Origin: Diplosphaera chodatii
Lineage: Eukaryota > Chlorophyta > Trebouxiophyceae > Prasiolales > Stichococcaceae
Direction: 5' to 3'
Assembly: GCA_032358165.1 (NCBI GenBank)
Contig: JAALGY010000061.1
Coordinates: forward strand, 992,001 to 1,056,000
Length of the DNA stretch: 64,000 nt
The translations under genes were made by a program, and so were the position numbers. The notes beneath the pieces were generated by a model, which saw nothing but the letters and a program-made list of their open reading frames with translations, was not told the DNA's origin and searched no databases. Positions 34,901-46,605 of the stretch are shown one piece after another (positions within the stretch are counted from its first letter, which is position 1; each line of letters starts with the position of its first letter).

Positions 34901-37900
34901 GTGGACCTCTGGCTTCGTGGTGCTGACCCTCATCATCAACGCGCCTCTGATGCCTTGGCTGCTGAAGGTCACCGGGTACGCAAGCGCAGAAGCCTCTCTT
35001 ATATATAGCGCAGGAGTCAATTTGGTGACCGATCTGACAGCGAGTGAATGGCTGGTGCAATACGACATTGCTCGGCATGCTGCAGGGTGGCTGAGACTGG
35101 TAGTGTCAAAGCCCGAATGCGGGCCAAGGCGGCACGTGCCCTAGTCCGGTACACACACTCCGCCATTGAGGACCTGAAGGGGGACGAGGACGAGATGCTG
35201 CGAGGTGCGCCTGCACCTCCATGTGCTTGAAGGCTGCTGCTCAATGCAAGCAAGCAGTAGTACCTGTACAGACTATTGCAGGGTGGCTCTGGCTGACTTG
35301 TGCTCCAAGTCCACAGCATGATAGCCAGCTCAAGTTTTGTGTCTCCAAGTGATACGCTGCTGTCTTGCTGCTGCAGGTGTCGATTGGAACATGGTCGCCA
35401 AGTATGTGGACATCAGCGATGCGCTGCCGCTGCTGGATGTGGCAGGGGAGAGCGAACAAGGCGAGGACAGTGACAGCGACACCGGCGGCGGCGCTGCGGA
35501 CGAGCCCAGCCGCCGGGTGACGCGTGAAGTCCAGGGCAGCCACGCCTCGTGGACTGAACGCATTGGCTTGGCGCAGGTCGGCGCGTGACTTATCGTCTCC
35601 TGTGTTCCCATAGCTTCAAGGGCATGCTCGACACAAACACCCTTCCTGCACGCCCGCAAGTGGCTGCACTTCATGGTGGCAGCACGCCAGTGTGTCATGT
35701 GCAGCACGCACACCAGTTGCAGCAAGCTGCCACCCAGCGCTACTCGAGACGCCTCGCTCACGGTGTCCGCAGGCAGCGGCGTGGTCAGCCGAGCGCATGC
35801 GTAACATAATGGGCTCTCAGCGGCCAGGCACCACGCTGCCTCGCTGGATCGGCGACCCGCAGTGCGCCTCCTTCACCACGCCACTGCTGCGGCCGGAGTC
35901 GGATCACAGCAACTCGGAGCGAGGTGGCCTGCACGCATGCGGACCCCTGCCATTGCATTGTGGCACACTATATCACTGTTGATGCACACCAAGCCACATG
36001 ATGTACTGCTGCTTTCCAGGCCGTGGGTGTGGCGACTGGACACTGACATCTGCCCTTGCGACACAGGCGACGAGGATGAGCTCCACGCGGTTGTGACGGA
36101 CCATATCCCCAGCTCGCTGTCGGACGGCCCTGGTCCTGGGAACTGCGGCACGCAGGTGTTGCAGCCCTGGCCCAACAACCTGGCCGACCTGGAGGAGGTT
36201 GGTGCTTCGTTGCTCGTGTTGACTCTTGCTAGGCTACTGCCTGGGAAATGCTGAGCACACAGTGCAGATAAAGGGTGTCTTGCAGCATATTACAACATCG
36301 TCTCGTCCTGCCAATGCTGTCACAGTGGCTTGCTGCTCATGCTGCTCATGCTGACTCACTTGCTTTTGCGAAGTGACCAGAACCTGCTTTGAGGATGCAG
36401 TGCCATCATTGAGGCTTGCTGCTGATGTTGGTCGCAGGCACACGGCCGCTTTGCAGAGGACCTGCCATTCATGGGCAAGGACCTGGCAGGTGACGCTGCC
36501 GATGCCAGGAGTGTGGACGGCGATGAGCAGGGCGCAGACGGTGGCCTGGGGCGTAGCAGCGGCTTGAGCCAGGAGATGCCACCTGCTGCAGTGCGCCTCC
36601 AGCAGACTAGCCGTGTTAATTGTTGAACTTCACAGGGCACTCGCCCGTACCACCAGATTGCCAACGAATGACAGGCCCTAGCTGAATCCTCACCATCTCT
36701 GAGCCCTAACTCTCCCACCCGTACAATTCCAGGAGGCGGCAGGTGGACAGGGTATTGCGGCAGAGGCAGCAGATGCGCTGCCTGTCAATGTGGTGCCGCC
36801 GCAGCCCAGCGGCTCGGTCAGGTGCGCAGTAGGCCTGATGTGTCGGGTGGCAACCTTGTGCCTTCTCACACAGATGGCACGGTGGCAGGCGGTATGCTAG
36901 CAACCTCGCCATAGCACATCTGGGGAATGTGGCCACTGCCACGGTAGCCAAGTGCCCCACAAGATTGATAACCTCGGTCCAGCTGTTCGCCACGTGAATT
37001 GGCAACTGTCGACTCTCCTGCAGCACGCCGCTGGGCACGGGCGTCATCTTCGAGGACAGCTTCGCACTGAAAGAGGGCAGCGCCGGCACCGGCGGCGCAC
37101 TCGCGGCTGACTTCCCGGAGGACGCCTCCACCCACGGCGGCCGGTCGCACGGGCACCACGTCAGCTTCCAGGATCAGGCAGGCCCAGATGGCGGCAGCGG
37201 CGGCGATGGCGGCGATGCACAGGCGCCGGGGGAGCAGCCCGACAAGCAACACGCAGCGCTCGACAGCGTGCTCAACCCGCAGACGGCCCAGTGGGAGCGC
37301 CACCCCGAGGTGGGTATCTCTTGCGGATGCCTGCTGCAGCGTCATCCATGCACTGCTGTCGTCTTCGTCTGGCTGCAGGCATGCTCGCCTGCGTGGACTC
37401 TGCATCAAGCCTGCCACCCCCCAACTGCTGACTACGTGCTGCTTCCATCCTGCTGCAGCGTGTGGGCTCCGGTGCGGTGCGCACGGCGAGCGGCGTCAGC
37501 AGCGGCTCCGATGGCAGCGGCAGCAAGTACCTGGTGATGCCGCAGCCGGTGTTGGTGCCCCGCCTGGGCAGCACCGACGAGGAGGGGTGCGCCCCTCTGC
37601 ACCATGCATACAGCCGCCTGCCCGTGCTGTAGTACAGTGTCAGCACAATATAGCATTGTCTGACTGCAGTACTGCGGGGCACTTTAGGGCCTGATGCAGA
37701 GACCATATCCCAGCACCTGCTGCGGACATTACACTTGTAGCAGTTGTTGTCTGCGGCTGGTGAACCTGACGTACAGTAGCCTGGGCATGCTGTCAGCCCA
37801 AGTGGCAAGTTGAAGACAGTGCTCATGTTGCGTGCACGCCAGGGGGGAGGCCGCTCGCCAGACTGTGAGCTGGCAGGCTGTGGATGTGCAGCGGATGCTG

Positions 37901-40900
37901 CGCCGCGGTGCGCGTGCGAGCGAGGGACCCCCGGACGACTGGGCACAGCCTCCCACCCCGCAGCGAGCTGGTAGGCCGTAGAAGTCTTCCTGCGGCCTAT
38001 ATTTACACTTGCAAAGCATGGCAGCTTGCACGCTCTGTCAGCTGCATAGTGTTACGCCTACCGAATTACAGCTGTACACCAAAATTCCAACTGCTTTCGT
38101 ACCAGTCATCGTGTCTTCTGTTTTAAGCCACTCAACGTAAAGTGATCGGCCAACATGTCTGTGGCGCCACACCAAACAGGAGCCAGCAGCGGCTCGCACA
38201 GCAGCGGCGGCAGCCTTGCACGCGCATCCTGGAGCGGGATGCCCGGCACCGAACGCCAGGCCAGCGGCGGGTCCCAGCTGTACAGGCGGCAGAACAGCGG
38301 CAGTGCGCACGGCGGCAACGCATTTGGCAGTGCTGGCATCCCAATCCGCCGCGACTTTGGTGACAGCTTGCAAGAGTCGGAGGTGAGCCCTTGCCTGTGT
38401 GCTGTACTGATAATGCTGGCAGGCATGTGGCAGCTGCTGGCCGTGCTAGCACGCAAAAACGAGCAGCATCGTAGACTGATCCTGTTGGGCTTCTCGATGC
38501 AACGCATGAAGTCAGGCCGTTGATGCACCATCTTTTACGCCACAGTCGTACCGGCCATCATCAGCACCCAGCGGCAGCCGCCTGCTTTCCAGCGGCCACT
38601 GGGGAGGTGAGCAGGGCAGCGACGCCTTGCAGCGTTTCTCAGCCATGCGCGCCGGCAGCTCGGACATGGAGGCGTCCTCCCCCCTTGGCTCACCAGGTCA
38701 GCCCACTCGAGCAGACCACCAGCAGCGCGGCTGTGCAAAGACTGGCTTGCTGCAAGGTGCTGTTACTCACATGACAAAAATATTCAGCAGGCATTTTTCA
38801 TCCAATCTCGTCAGCGTTTGGAATTATGGCGCTGCAGGCCGTGGCAACAATGCAATGGACCACGGCTTCCATGTCTTCAACACACACGAGCCGGGCGTGG
38901 AGGCGCAGCAGACATCGGAGACTGCTGCACAGCGGTGCGAACGACATGACAACACTTACATGAGCCAGTCTTCGGAGGGTCTTGCTTCGCCTGCGCAGAG
39001 GTTGCAGACCAAACCATACCAACATAGGAGGTCCTGCGCTCCCTCAAGTGATGTCTTGGTTATCAGGTATGAGGCGCTGGCACCAGCAGACGCATCGGCG
39101 ATGACTGCCGAGGCGCGTATGCGGCTGCTGAGCGGCTTGAAGCGCTTCTTCCACACCAAGCGTGCTGAGGGCCTAGTGTCTGGCCAGGTACAACTTGGTC
39201 ACTGCCAACCGCGTGAGACATGTTGTGTTGTATGCTGCGGCGCCATGGTGGTTGGTCACAATGTCGTACCTAGTGTGCATCTAGGCCTCATGCACAGTGG
39301 TTGCCCAAGTGCAGGGCGTCCGCATTCTCGACTTTGCCTGCGACATTGCGATGGACTCTGCAGACAAGCCGCTTGCCGTCTGGTCTTCGATCCAGGTGAT
39401 TGTTGGAACCGTGTACTGTCATGTTGGCACGGATGAACATCACACAGATGCCGGCGCTGCTGGACTCGCATTGTGTTGCCTGTATTTGCAACAGAGGAGC
39501 CATCTGCGCATGATAGCTGAGTAAATGCTTCTGACGCAAATCAGCACACTTGACGTTCAAGACCTCAAAGGTACCAACCACGCGTCGTTGTGCGATTTAG
39601 GCGGAGGTTGCGGGCGGCTGGCGAGTGAAGGTCCTGGCGTGGGCGCTGTTCCAGACGGCGGTGCTGGGGAACTGGCTGCGGAACTCCAATGTGCCGTTCC
39701 TGCGCTCGATGCTGTCCTGGCCGCGCAGCATGTTGTCACGTGAGCCTCGATGTAAACCTGACTGTATTTGGAGGTGGCGATCGTACCATTGTTCAGTGTG
39801 CATCCACACCTATCGAAGCGCCGCTCTTGCATCAGGGGGATGCAAACAACATGGTTGGGTGTGGTGGTGCTGGTGTTGCTGCTGACGGTGATGTAGTCCG
39901 ACGCTGTTGAACAGCAGTGAGTTGCATTGCAGGGTGGCTGAACTCGCAGCTGAGCGCAGTCATGCTGGTGGGCATTGAGGCGGCGGTGGAGTTCTGGCTT
40001 GCGCTCAACTGGTCACCCCAGGCGCAGTGGCTGCGCTACTCGGATCCTTCTGGGTGCCTCTTGGTGCGTCATGTGGCATATCATAGCGCAGATGTGGCTG
40101 CCTGCACTTCAGGCACAGCGCGGCATTAGTAGTTCAACTGTCCTACCACTGTACCCATGTAGATGCTTGGCAAGTGAGCAGCGGGCGCTGGAGTCAGCCC
40201 CTCGACTCCTCATGCACACCTGGAGTACTTTGCTGCAGGAGGAAGTAAGCGCTGAGAGCAAGCGCGTCTGGCGCTTCATCATTGAGCGTGAGATCGAGGC
40301 GCCTGACCGCTTCCAGGCCATCCAGTCCTACAGGTACCATGTCCCTGAGGCAAACTTTGGCATTGTCCGCGCAACGGTTATGCATTTGTTGACATTGCCT
40401 CTGCTTGGCTGCACTCCATGGGAAGCAGCTCCAGCCTCCCATGTGCAGCATGTGCACACCTGCAAGCATCCCATGTGGCACAGGGCGGCGATGGCCATCA
40501 TGCGGCAGCAGGCACGCTTCATTGAGCAGCTGTACGCCACCGGCATGGTCGACGAGCAAGAGGTTACACCCCTTCGTGCATTTACCTAGCAACCCATGTC
40601 AGTCGATTGTTGTGCACCCCAGTACACTCCTCACCTGCCGGTGATTACATCAAAGTATATCAAAGCCCTACATCACCCTCATGCCCGACCATGCTCGTGG
40701 TCCATGCCATTCTGTGTATACTGTGATATGCCTCTATATTGTTATAACACCCTCAAGTTGGGTTGCATCGCAGAAAGAGGAGCTGACAGAGCCAGTGGAG
40801 GCGCGGGAGCGGGCGCTGATGCGCCTGGGCGCCGTGTGGCGGCCGCCCCTGCTGCTAGATGTGCGGCTGCGGTCGTCTGCCACCTGATGTAGCGGCAGTC

Positions 40901-43900
40901 ATGACACACCTGCCTTGGACACCGCAGCATAGCTTTCCAGCAGTGCGGCTCCATTGCACATCTTTTGTCACTGACTGACCTGGCAACATGCCAACGTTGC
41001 AGATCCTGCACTCGCTGCCCTTCTTCGCCAATGTGCCAGAGTCGCTGTTCGATCGCGTGCTGGAGGCTGGCCAGCTCATCATGTACACAGCAGGTCCGCT
41101 GGGTTTGAAGGCAAACAGCAACCCTGCTTTCAAAGCACGTTCCTGTGCAGCGGAGTGTTGAGCACCCACCGCTGGCACCACAACATTCACGTGCTGCACT
41201 TCCAAAGTGTGCTGGTTGGCGGTGCTCAGGTGACGTGATCTGGCGGCCGGCGCCGGATGAGAAGGACCTGCAGCGGAGCAGCAAGTCCTTTGGCCGCCAC
41301 AGCGATGCTGCCACACGTCAGGCCAGCATCGCCAGCCTAAAGGTTGGTGATTGTTTGCTACCCTGCTGTGCAGGTCGGGCTGCTGCGTACATGTGTACCC
41401 ACATGCGTGTGGCAGCTTGCTGGGTCGCAGGTCCCCAGAACTGGGTGATCGTCCCGCTGCGCAAGTAAGCAGCGTTGCTGTTGACCCCCTAGTGTCAAGC
41501 TGAATAAACTCTCCTGCATGATGCCAGGCGGACGGCAGCAGCAAGGAGGACAGCCGTGAGAATGGCGACACCATGTTCGGCCCTCCAGCACAGGGGCCGC
41601 GCCAGGGCAGCCAGGGCGTGTTTGTTGTGCTGCACGGCATCGTGCGCTCTGCGTACGCAGCGCCTGATGGCACTCAAAGCGTGAGTGTCGGGACACACAC
41701 AGTTTCAGACTCTCCTTGCTGTGACCTTCAGTTTCGTGCGGGCCTCTGGCCGCCATTACAGCGCCAATAAGTTGCAAGCTGGTTGCCATGTGTCATGCCA
41801 TGTGCAATCCCAGGCAGGGGACTCTTGCCCAAGGATTCCTACTGCCAATGACGCTGCGAGTGCTGCAGGAGTACTTCCTGGGGCGCGGGGGCATGTTCGG
41901 ACTGTTGCCAGCGCTGACTGGGGAGGCGCTGCCTGGCGCTCGCCCCGTCATTGCGGAGGTGCGTCGGATCATCAGCGCGACATGCACTGCCTCGTAGCTG
42001 CTCTATGTGTCCCAGTGCATGTTGCAGTGCGCCCTGAGACCCGCTGCTCACATGACATGCAAGCGATCCCATGCTGCAGGGCAACCTGCTGCGCCGGGGC
42101 CCCGTCGTGTTCCGGATCCCGCCCGAGGTGGTGCGCTCCGTCCGCAAGGACGCCGACGGCGGCGACGCGGCCTGCGAGCAGCTCATGCTGGACCTGTACA
42201 GGTGCTCCGATGTTGCAAAGACTCGCGGAGCTGAGGCTGCAGCAGGCGCTCTGGCACAATGCATGAACGCAGTCATCACCAACGCACTCTGCAAGACGCC
42301 CGTGCCAGTCCCTGCTTTGAACACGTGATGCGGTCGGACGGTTCATGGTGCTGCCCGGCAGGGTGTCGGCACTGTATGTGGCGGAGCGCATGCGGAATGA
42401 GGTGGTCGCCACGGTCGCCGCCCACTACCAGCAGCTGGCGCTCGTGGCGGCCCGCCGTGCCGCGGTGCGCGCCACCCACCGCCGCACCATGTCCCTCCGC
42501 GAGTCGGTCAAGGTGCGCGCCCAGCTCCAGGCGGGTCACGTGCATGCACTGTCACTGGACTGGTACAGCATGCTTGAATTCAAGCTGCAAGAGGATCGGA
42601 ACGCACACCGTCACCTCTTCAGGGTTTCCCCAAAACAACGGGGAAGCAGGGCTGCGATTGCGACAAGCTGGCGATGGCATGAGTTGGAGACCTTCGAGCC
42701 AACGGCAGCCAGCCTCGCACAACAAACAGTGTTTGGCTGCTGCGCAGCATCCGAAGGACGACAAGAAGAAGGAGGGCAAGAAGGAGGGCGGCGGTGGAGC
42801 CGACAAGGCGCAGCGGGCCCGCACCTTCCTGGAGGCCGAGTTCGACGAGGCCGTCGACGCTTTGAAGCAGCAGGTAGCATGGGCGACTGCTGCGCAACCA
42901 AGGGACATGGCGTAGTTGCGGCGCACATGCTCTCCTTGTGGCCCATGCGACTGCTTCTGAGCACATGCTGTTCGCCACGGCCATGCCAGGAAGCAAGTAT
43001 TTTGCAGGTTGGCCTGATCAAGTGCGACTCTTGGGTACTGGACTTAGTGACACCTTGACGCTTGCCGCCATGCAGAGCCTTGCCAAGTCGTCTGGCAATC
43101 CAGAGCAGGAAGGCACGCCGCATGTCGCTGCGCCTTCGCCCTTTGCCAGAGGTGGGGTCGTTGGGCCACCGCAGTTCCTGGTCTTGAGGGACATGTGGCA
43201 GTGGCAAGTCCCTATGCCATGCATGACTGCAGATTCGTCCGAACCCCCTGACACTTTCATCATGTATGCCTGGTGGGCAACCAGCAGTTGGCACACGGAT
43301 TGGTGCTTGGTGCAAGGACTTGCTGCCTTGAACAGCTGGTAACCTGTCGACCATACAGCTATCATGCGGTTTTCAGACAGTCTGGCGGAAAGGCTTAGTG
43401 AAGGATCTGCTGAAGGCCACCTTTCTCGGAAAGGGTTGCAGTGATAGCAAACCGCCTCCACCGCTAGCCACATCGTCTTGCGGTTGTCACCATGACTGCG
43501 CCTGACTGCTTCGATGTCGTGGATGAGCAGGAGACAACGCGCAGCAGCAGTCGCACGGTGAAGCGCGGGGCATCCCGACGGACGCAGAGCTGCTGGACGC
43601 CATGGACCCGCAGGCCATGTACAAGGAGGTGCAGAAGCACGCGTCCGCAGGTGCGCACGTTGTGCAGCAACGGGTCGCATCGGTTCTGCGGCATGACACG
43701 CAACCGCTGACCCGACGTATAAGTGCAACCCTGCGCTGACTGGACCGTGTCAACAGGTCGACGCTCTGCTGCTGTTGCAGAGCGCTGTACTCTTGAGCAC
43801 CTTCTGTCGTGGCGCCTTACACACAGACCGCACTGGACAGTGCGTTCACAGGGCTGCAATCAAGAGCAGCTCCTTCCAATGCGCCCCTGGCTCAGCTGCC

Positions 43901-45780
43901 GCCTCCTGTGCTTGCAGTGCTGGGCAACCTGAAGGCCGGCCTGCGCGAGGCGGAGGTGCTGGAGCTGCCCCCGGGCGCGTCCATCTCCCAGGTGACACCT
44001 TCTTCTGAGTTCAGATCGTGTTGCTGCATATGCCAGCTTTGTGTCTGCAAGCTGCAGCACGTAGCCCCGTGGCCCCGCACACGGCTACGGTGCGACTAGC
44101 ATGCGCGGTCACTGGTGCACACAGCGTGTGCGCATCTATACATGACCCCAGCTTTGCCGTCGCACCCCCCTGCAGCGCTCCAGCCTGGTGGTGCTGCGCG
44201 GCACGCTGCGCGCCGCAGCCCAGGCCTCGAGCCTCCCCACCTCCGCGGGCAGCCCCGACCCCGCCCGCCACCACCCTGACGACCCCAAGGCTGCAGGTGG
44301 GCGGATGAGCTGTGGTTGTCATTGACAGCACCTCCGCTCGGGGCGCCACGGTGCCGATCCAGCAGCAAGCAGTGTGGTTGCTGCTGCACTTGGTGCAGTC
44401 GCCACTTGAGTCCTGGATGTGCACTTGACGCTCATATTGTATGTGGCCGTTCCAGGGGGCGAAGTGGCCAAGGACGCCGGCAGCGGCGACTTCTCGGTGC
44501 TGGTGCAGTACCACGCACCGTGCATCATGCCATGGCTGTGGGACGAGGCGGCCCCCTCGGCGGACCCGCGCATGCGCCCCTCGCACATCAGCCTGCGCGC
44601 CGGCAGCCGCGGTGCGTCCAGCCCTCCCAGAGTTACAGACAAGCAGGGTGTCCGGCTGTCATCGCCCTCTCAGAGACCGCTTGGAGCTGCACAGGGGCTG
44701 CCGGGAATGCGGTCCCAGCTTGCCTTCAGGCAGCTGCACATGCGGGGCGCTGCTTGTGCACCTGCGTGATGCATGCCAACCATGTCATGCCAACTCCCTG
44801 CAGGCGCCATTGTGGTGATGTGCCCGCCGGAGCACGAGTCCGACACTGACATGACAGAGTCAGACGACGGCTCCCGACACAGCAGCGCGGAAGCTAGCCC
44901 GCCGCCCGAAGCAGGTGTGCTGCTGTGGGATTGCCTGCGGCAGGATGCATGCTTGGCTGTTTGGCGGGTCGAAATCAGCACTGTTCCGCTTTTGGAGGCA
45001 GCTGTCCCTCGGAGTTGGTCAAGACTGTTTCGCACACCAGCTTACTACAGCTGCTGCCATTGTGGCAATCCCTGGGCTTATCAGCGATGTGGTTGATCCT
45101 TGTTCAAGCTTTCGACTGCCCACCCCAGTTGGCGGACCTTCACTGTTGGTGCACCGCTGGCAGCAGGCGCGGCAGCTGCCGCGCTGATGCATGCATCCTT
45201 CATGGCGGGGCCCAGCGGCAGCATCGCGAAGTATGTAGCATCACATTTTGCTTGCCGTGCCACCGTGACGTGTCGTCGAGCAGGTGACATTGGCGATGGC
45301 GGCCCCCGTGGCAGCGGCCTCAGCCAGGGCAGCAACGGCTCAGAGCCGCCAGCCAGCCCCGCGGGCGGCTCGCCGGAGGGCGGCGCGCCGTCGGGGGCCA
45401 GCCCCGGCGATGCGCCCGAGCGGCAGGTCTGCCGCAGCGTGACGCTGCGGCGCATGGGCTCCATGCAGCGGCTGCCGGCGATGGCGTCAACGACTGGCAA
45501 TGAGGCCGTGGAGCTGTCTAGCTTTGCGAGCGGCACTGGCAAGTCGTCGGCCGAGCGCCTGAAAGTCATCCAGGTCTGCCTCCGCTTGCTAAGCAGCAGC
45601 CTAAGTTTGTAACAACCTCGCAAGCCCCGCATGTGCATGTGTTTGCCGCACATTGTACTGACGGCGACACAATCATATGTTGTCAGCGGCACCACGGGCC
45701 ATGTCTTGCCAATTCAGGTGTCTCGCCAGGCGAGCAAGCGCCGTGAGACATCAATCGCAGAGGGCGCTGACGAGTCGTGA
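31902..45780 (+). CDS. SOS1: SOS1/NHX7-type plasma-membrane Na+/H+ antiporter, very large
   Basis: An approximately 14-kb plus-strand gene with dozens of exons. The CPA1 exchanger domain (about 32.0-35.0 kb) shows IFLPPLLLDSAVRMEWF (32380-32435), ASTDAVAVSAILHSG (32805-32850), LAVLEGESLFNDASSITLFE (32980-33042, the conserved Asn-Asp pair), GGLRGAVSLI (34668-34697) and several other helices. The long cytosolic part includes the SOS1-type helical region, for example MTAEARMRLLSGLKRFF (39100-39150), VSAESKRVWRFIIEREIEAP (40240-40300) and MRQQARFIEQLYATGMVDEQ (40500-40560). A cyclic-nucleotide-binding-like domain follows (ILHSLPFFANVPESLFDRVL, 41000-41060, continuing to about 42300), then a disordered Ser/Gly/Pro-rich tail. 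The last exon ends RQASKRRETSIAEGADES, stop 45778-45780. It exports Na+ in exchange for H+ in plants. The start is uncertain: 31902 is the first ATG in the frame of the first recognised exon. Confidence 0.88.
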
Positions 45781-46605
45781 TCAAGGGCAAGGGCGGCCAG
45801 TCATGCAGATTGACCAGGGCTGGTCTTACAAGCGGGATCTGAATGGTGTTGTTCCAGGTGACAGTGTGGTCAATGGCGCTAGGTTTGCCGGGCCAGACTC
45901 CTTATGTGGCAGCACCCGATGGCTTCTTTGGAAGGGGTTTCGTTAGCAGCTACCGTGGGTGCAGTTGAGCGTAGGTATTCATTGGCCGAGTCATGCTGGC
46001 ACGGCTTGTGTATGTAGATAAGAAACTCGATTGATCACTGCCAATGCGGTGGTGCATCATGTGCTTCTGGCAGGCACGTGTTGCAGGTGCTACAAGCTCG
46101 AGCAGGCTCAAGATTTGGATGTCTGCGACGGCGCATCGGTCTGCCTCGAGCTCAAGTGTCTGGCGATTCTCATTACTTAAAACTCCACCCCATTCACATT
46201 GCTCGCAGCAACAGATTGACCACATGTCATGCCCCAAAATGATGTACACTAACCATCTGGTCAGTTTCCAGTAGATGCAAAACACAACAGCATGGACACA
46301 CGACCATCAAACTTGGTGCGTCCCCACCCTGAAGAGCAGCTTATGCCAAGCAACTGCAGCCCCCGCAAGCTGCTGTGCAAACCACAGCCAGTCGGCAACC
46401 ATGTCACAAGGCCACCAGATGCTCAAGTGACCCTGATAGAGCGTAAGACTGCTGCCTTGCAACTCCCTCAAGCCCTGCGGTGTGCCATGAGGGTGCAGAT
46501 GACAGCATTCGTACCCTGCCATGACAAGGTGTCGCGGACACACGACTGCTGCACTGGAAGTATGTTGTTGGCTTGCCAAATGCACGCGCCGTCACTGATG
46601 GCAGA
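45781..46605. other. Convergent intergenic region, 3' UTRs
   Basis: About 0.8 kb between the stop codons of the SOS1-like gene (+) and the SAP-domain gene (-). No coding or structural feature is supported. Confidence 0.5.
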
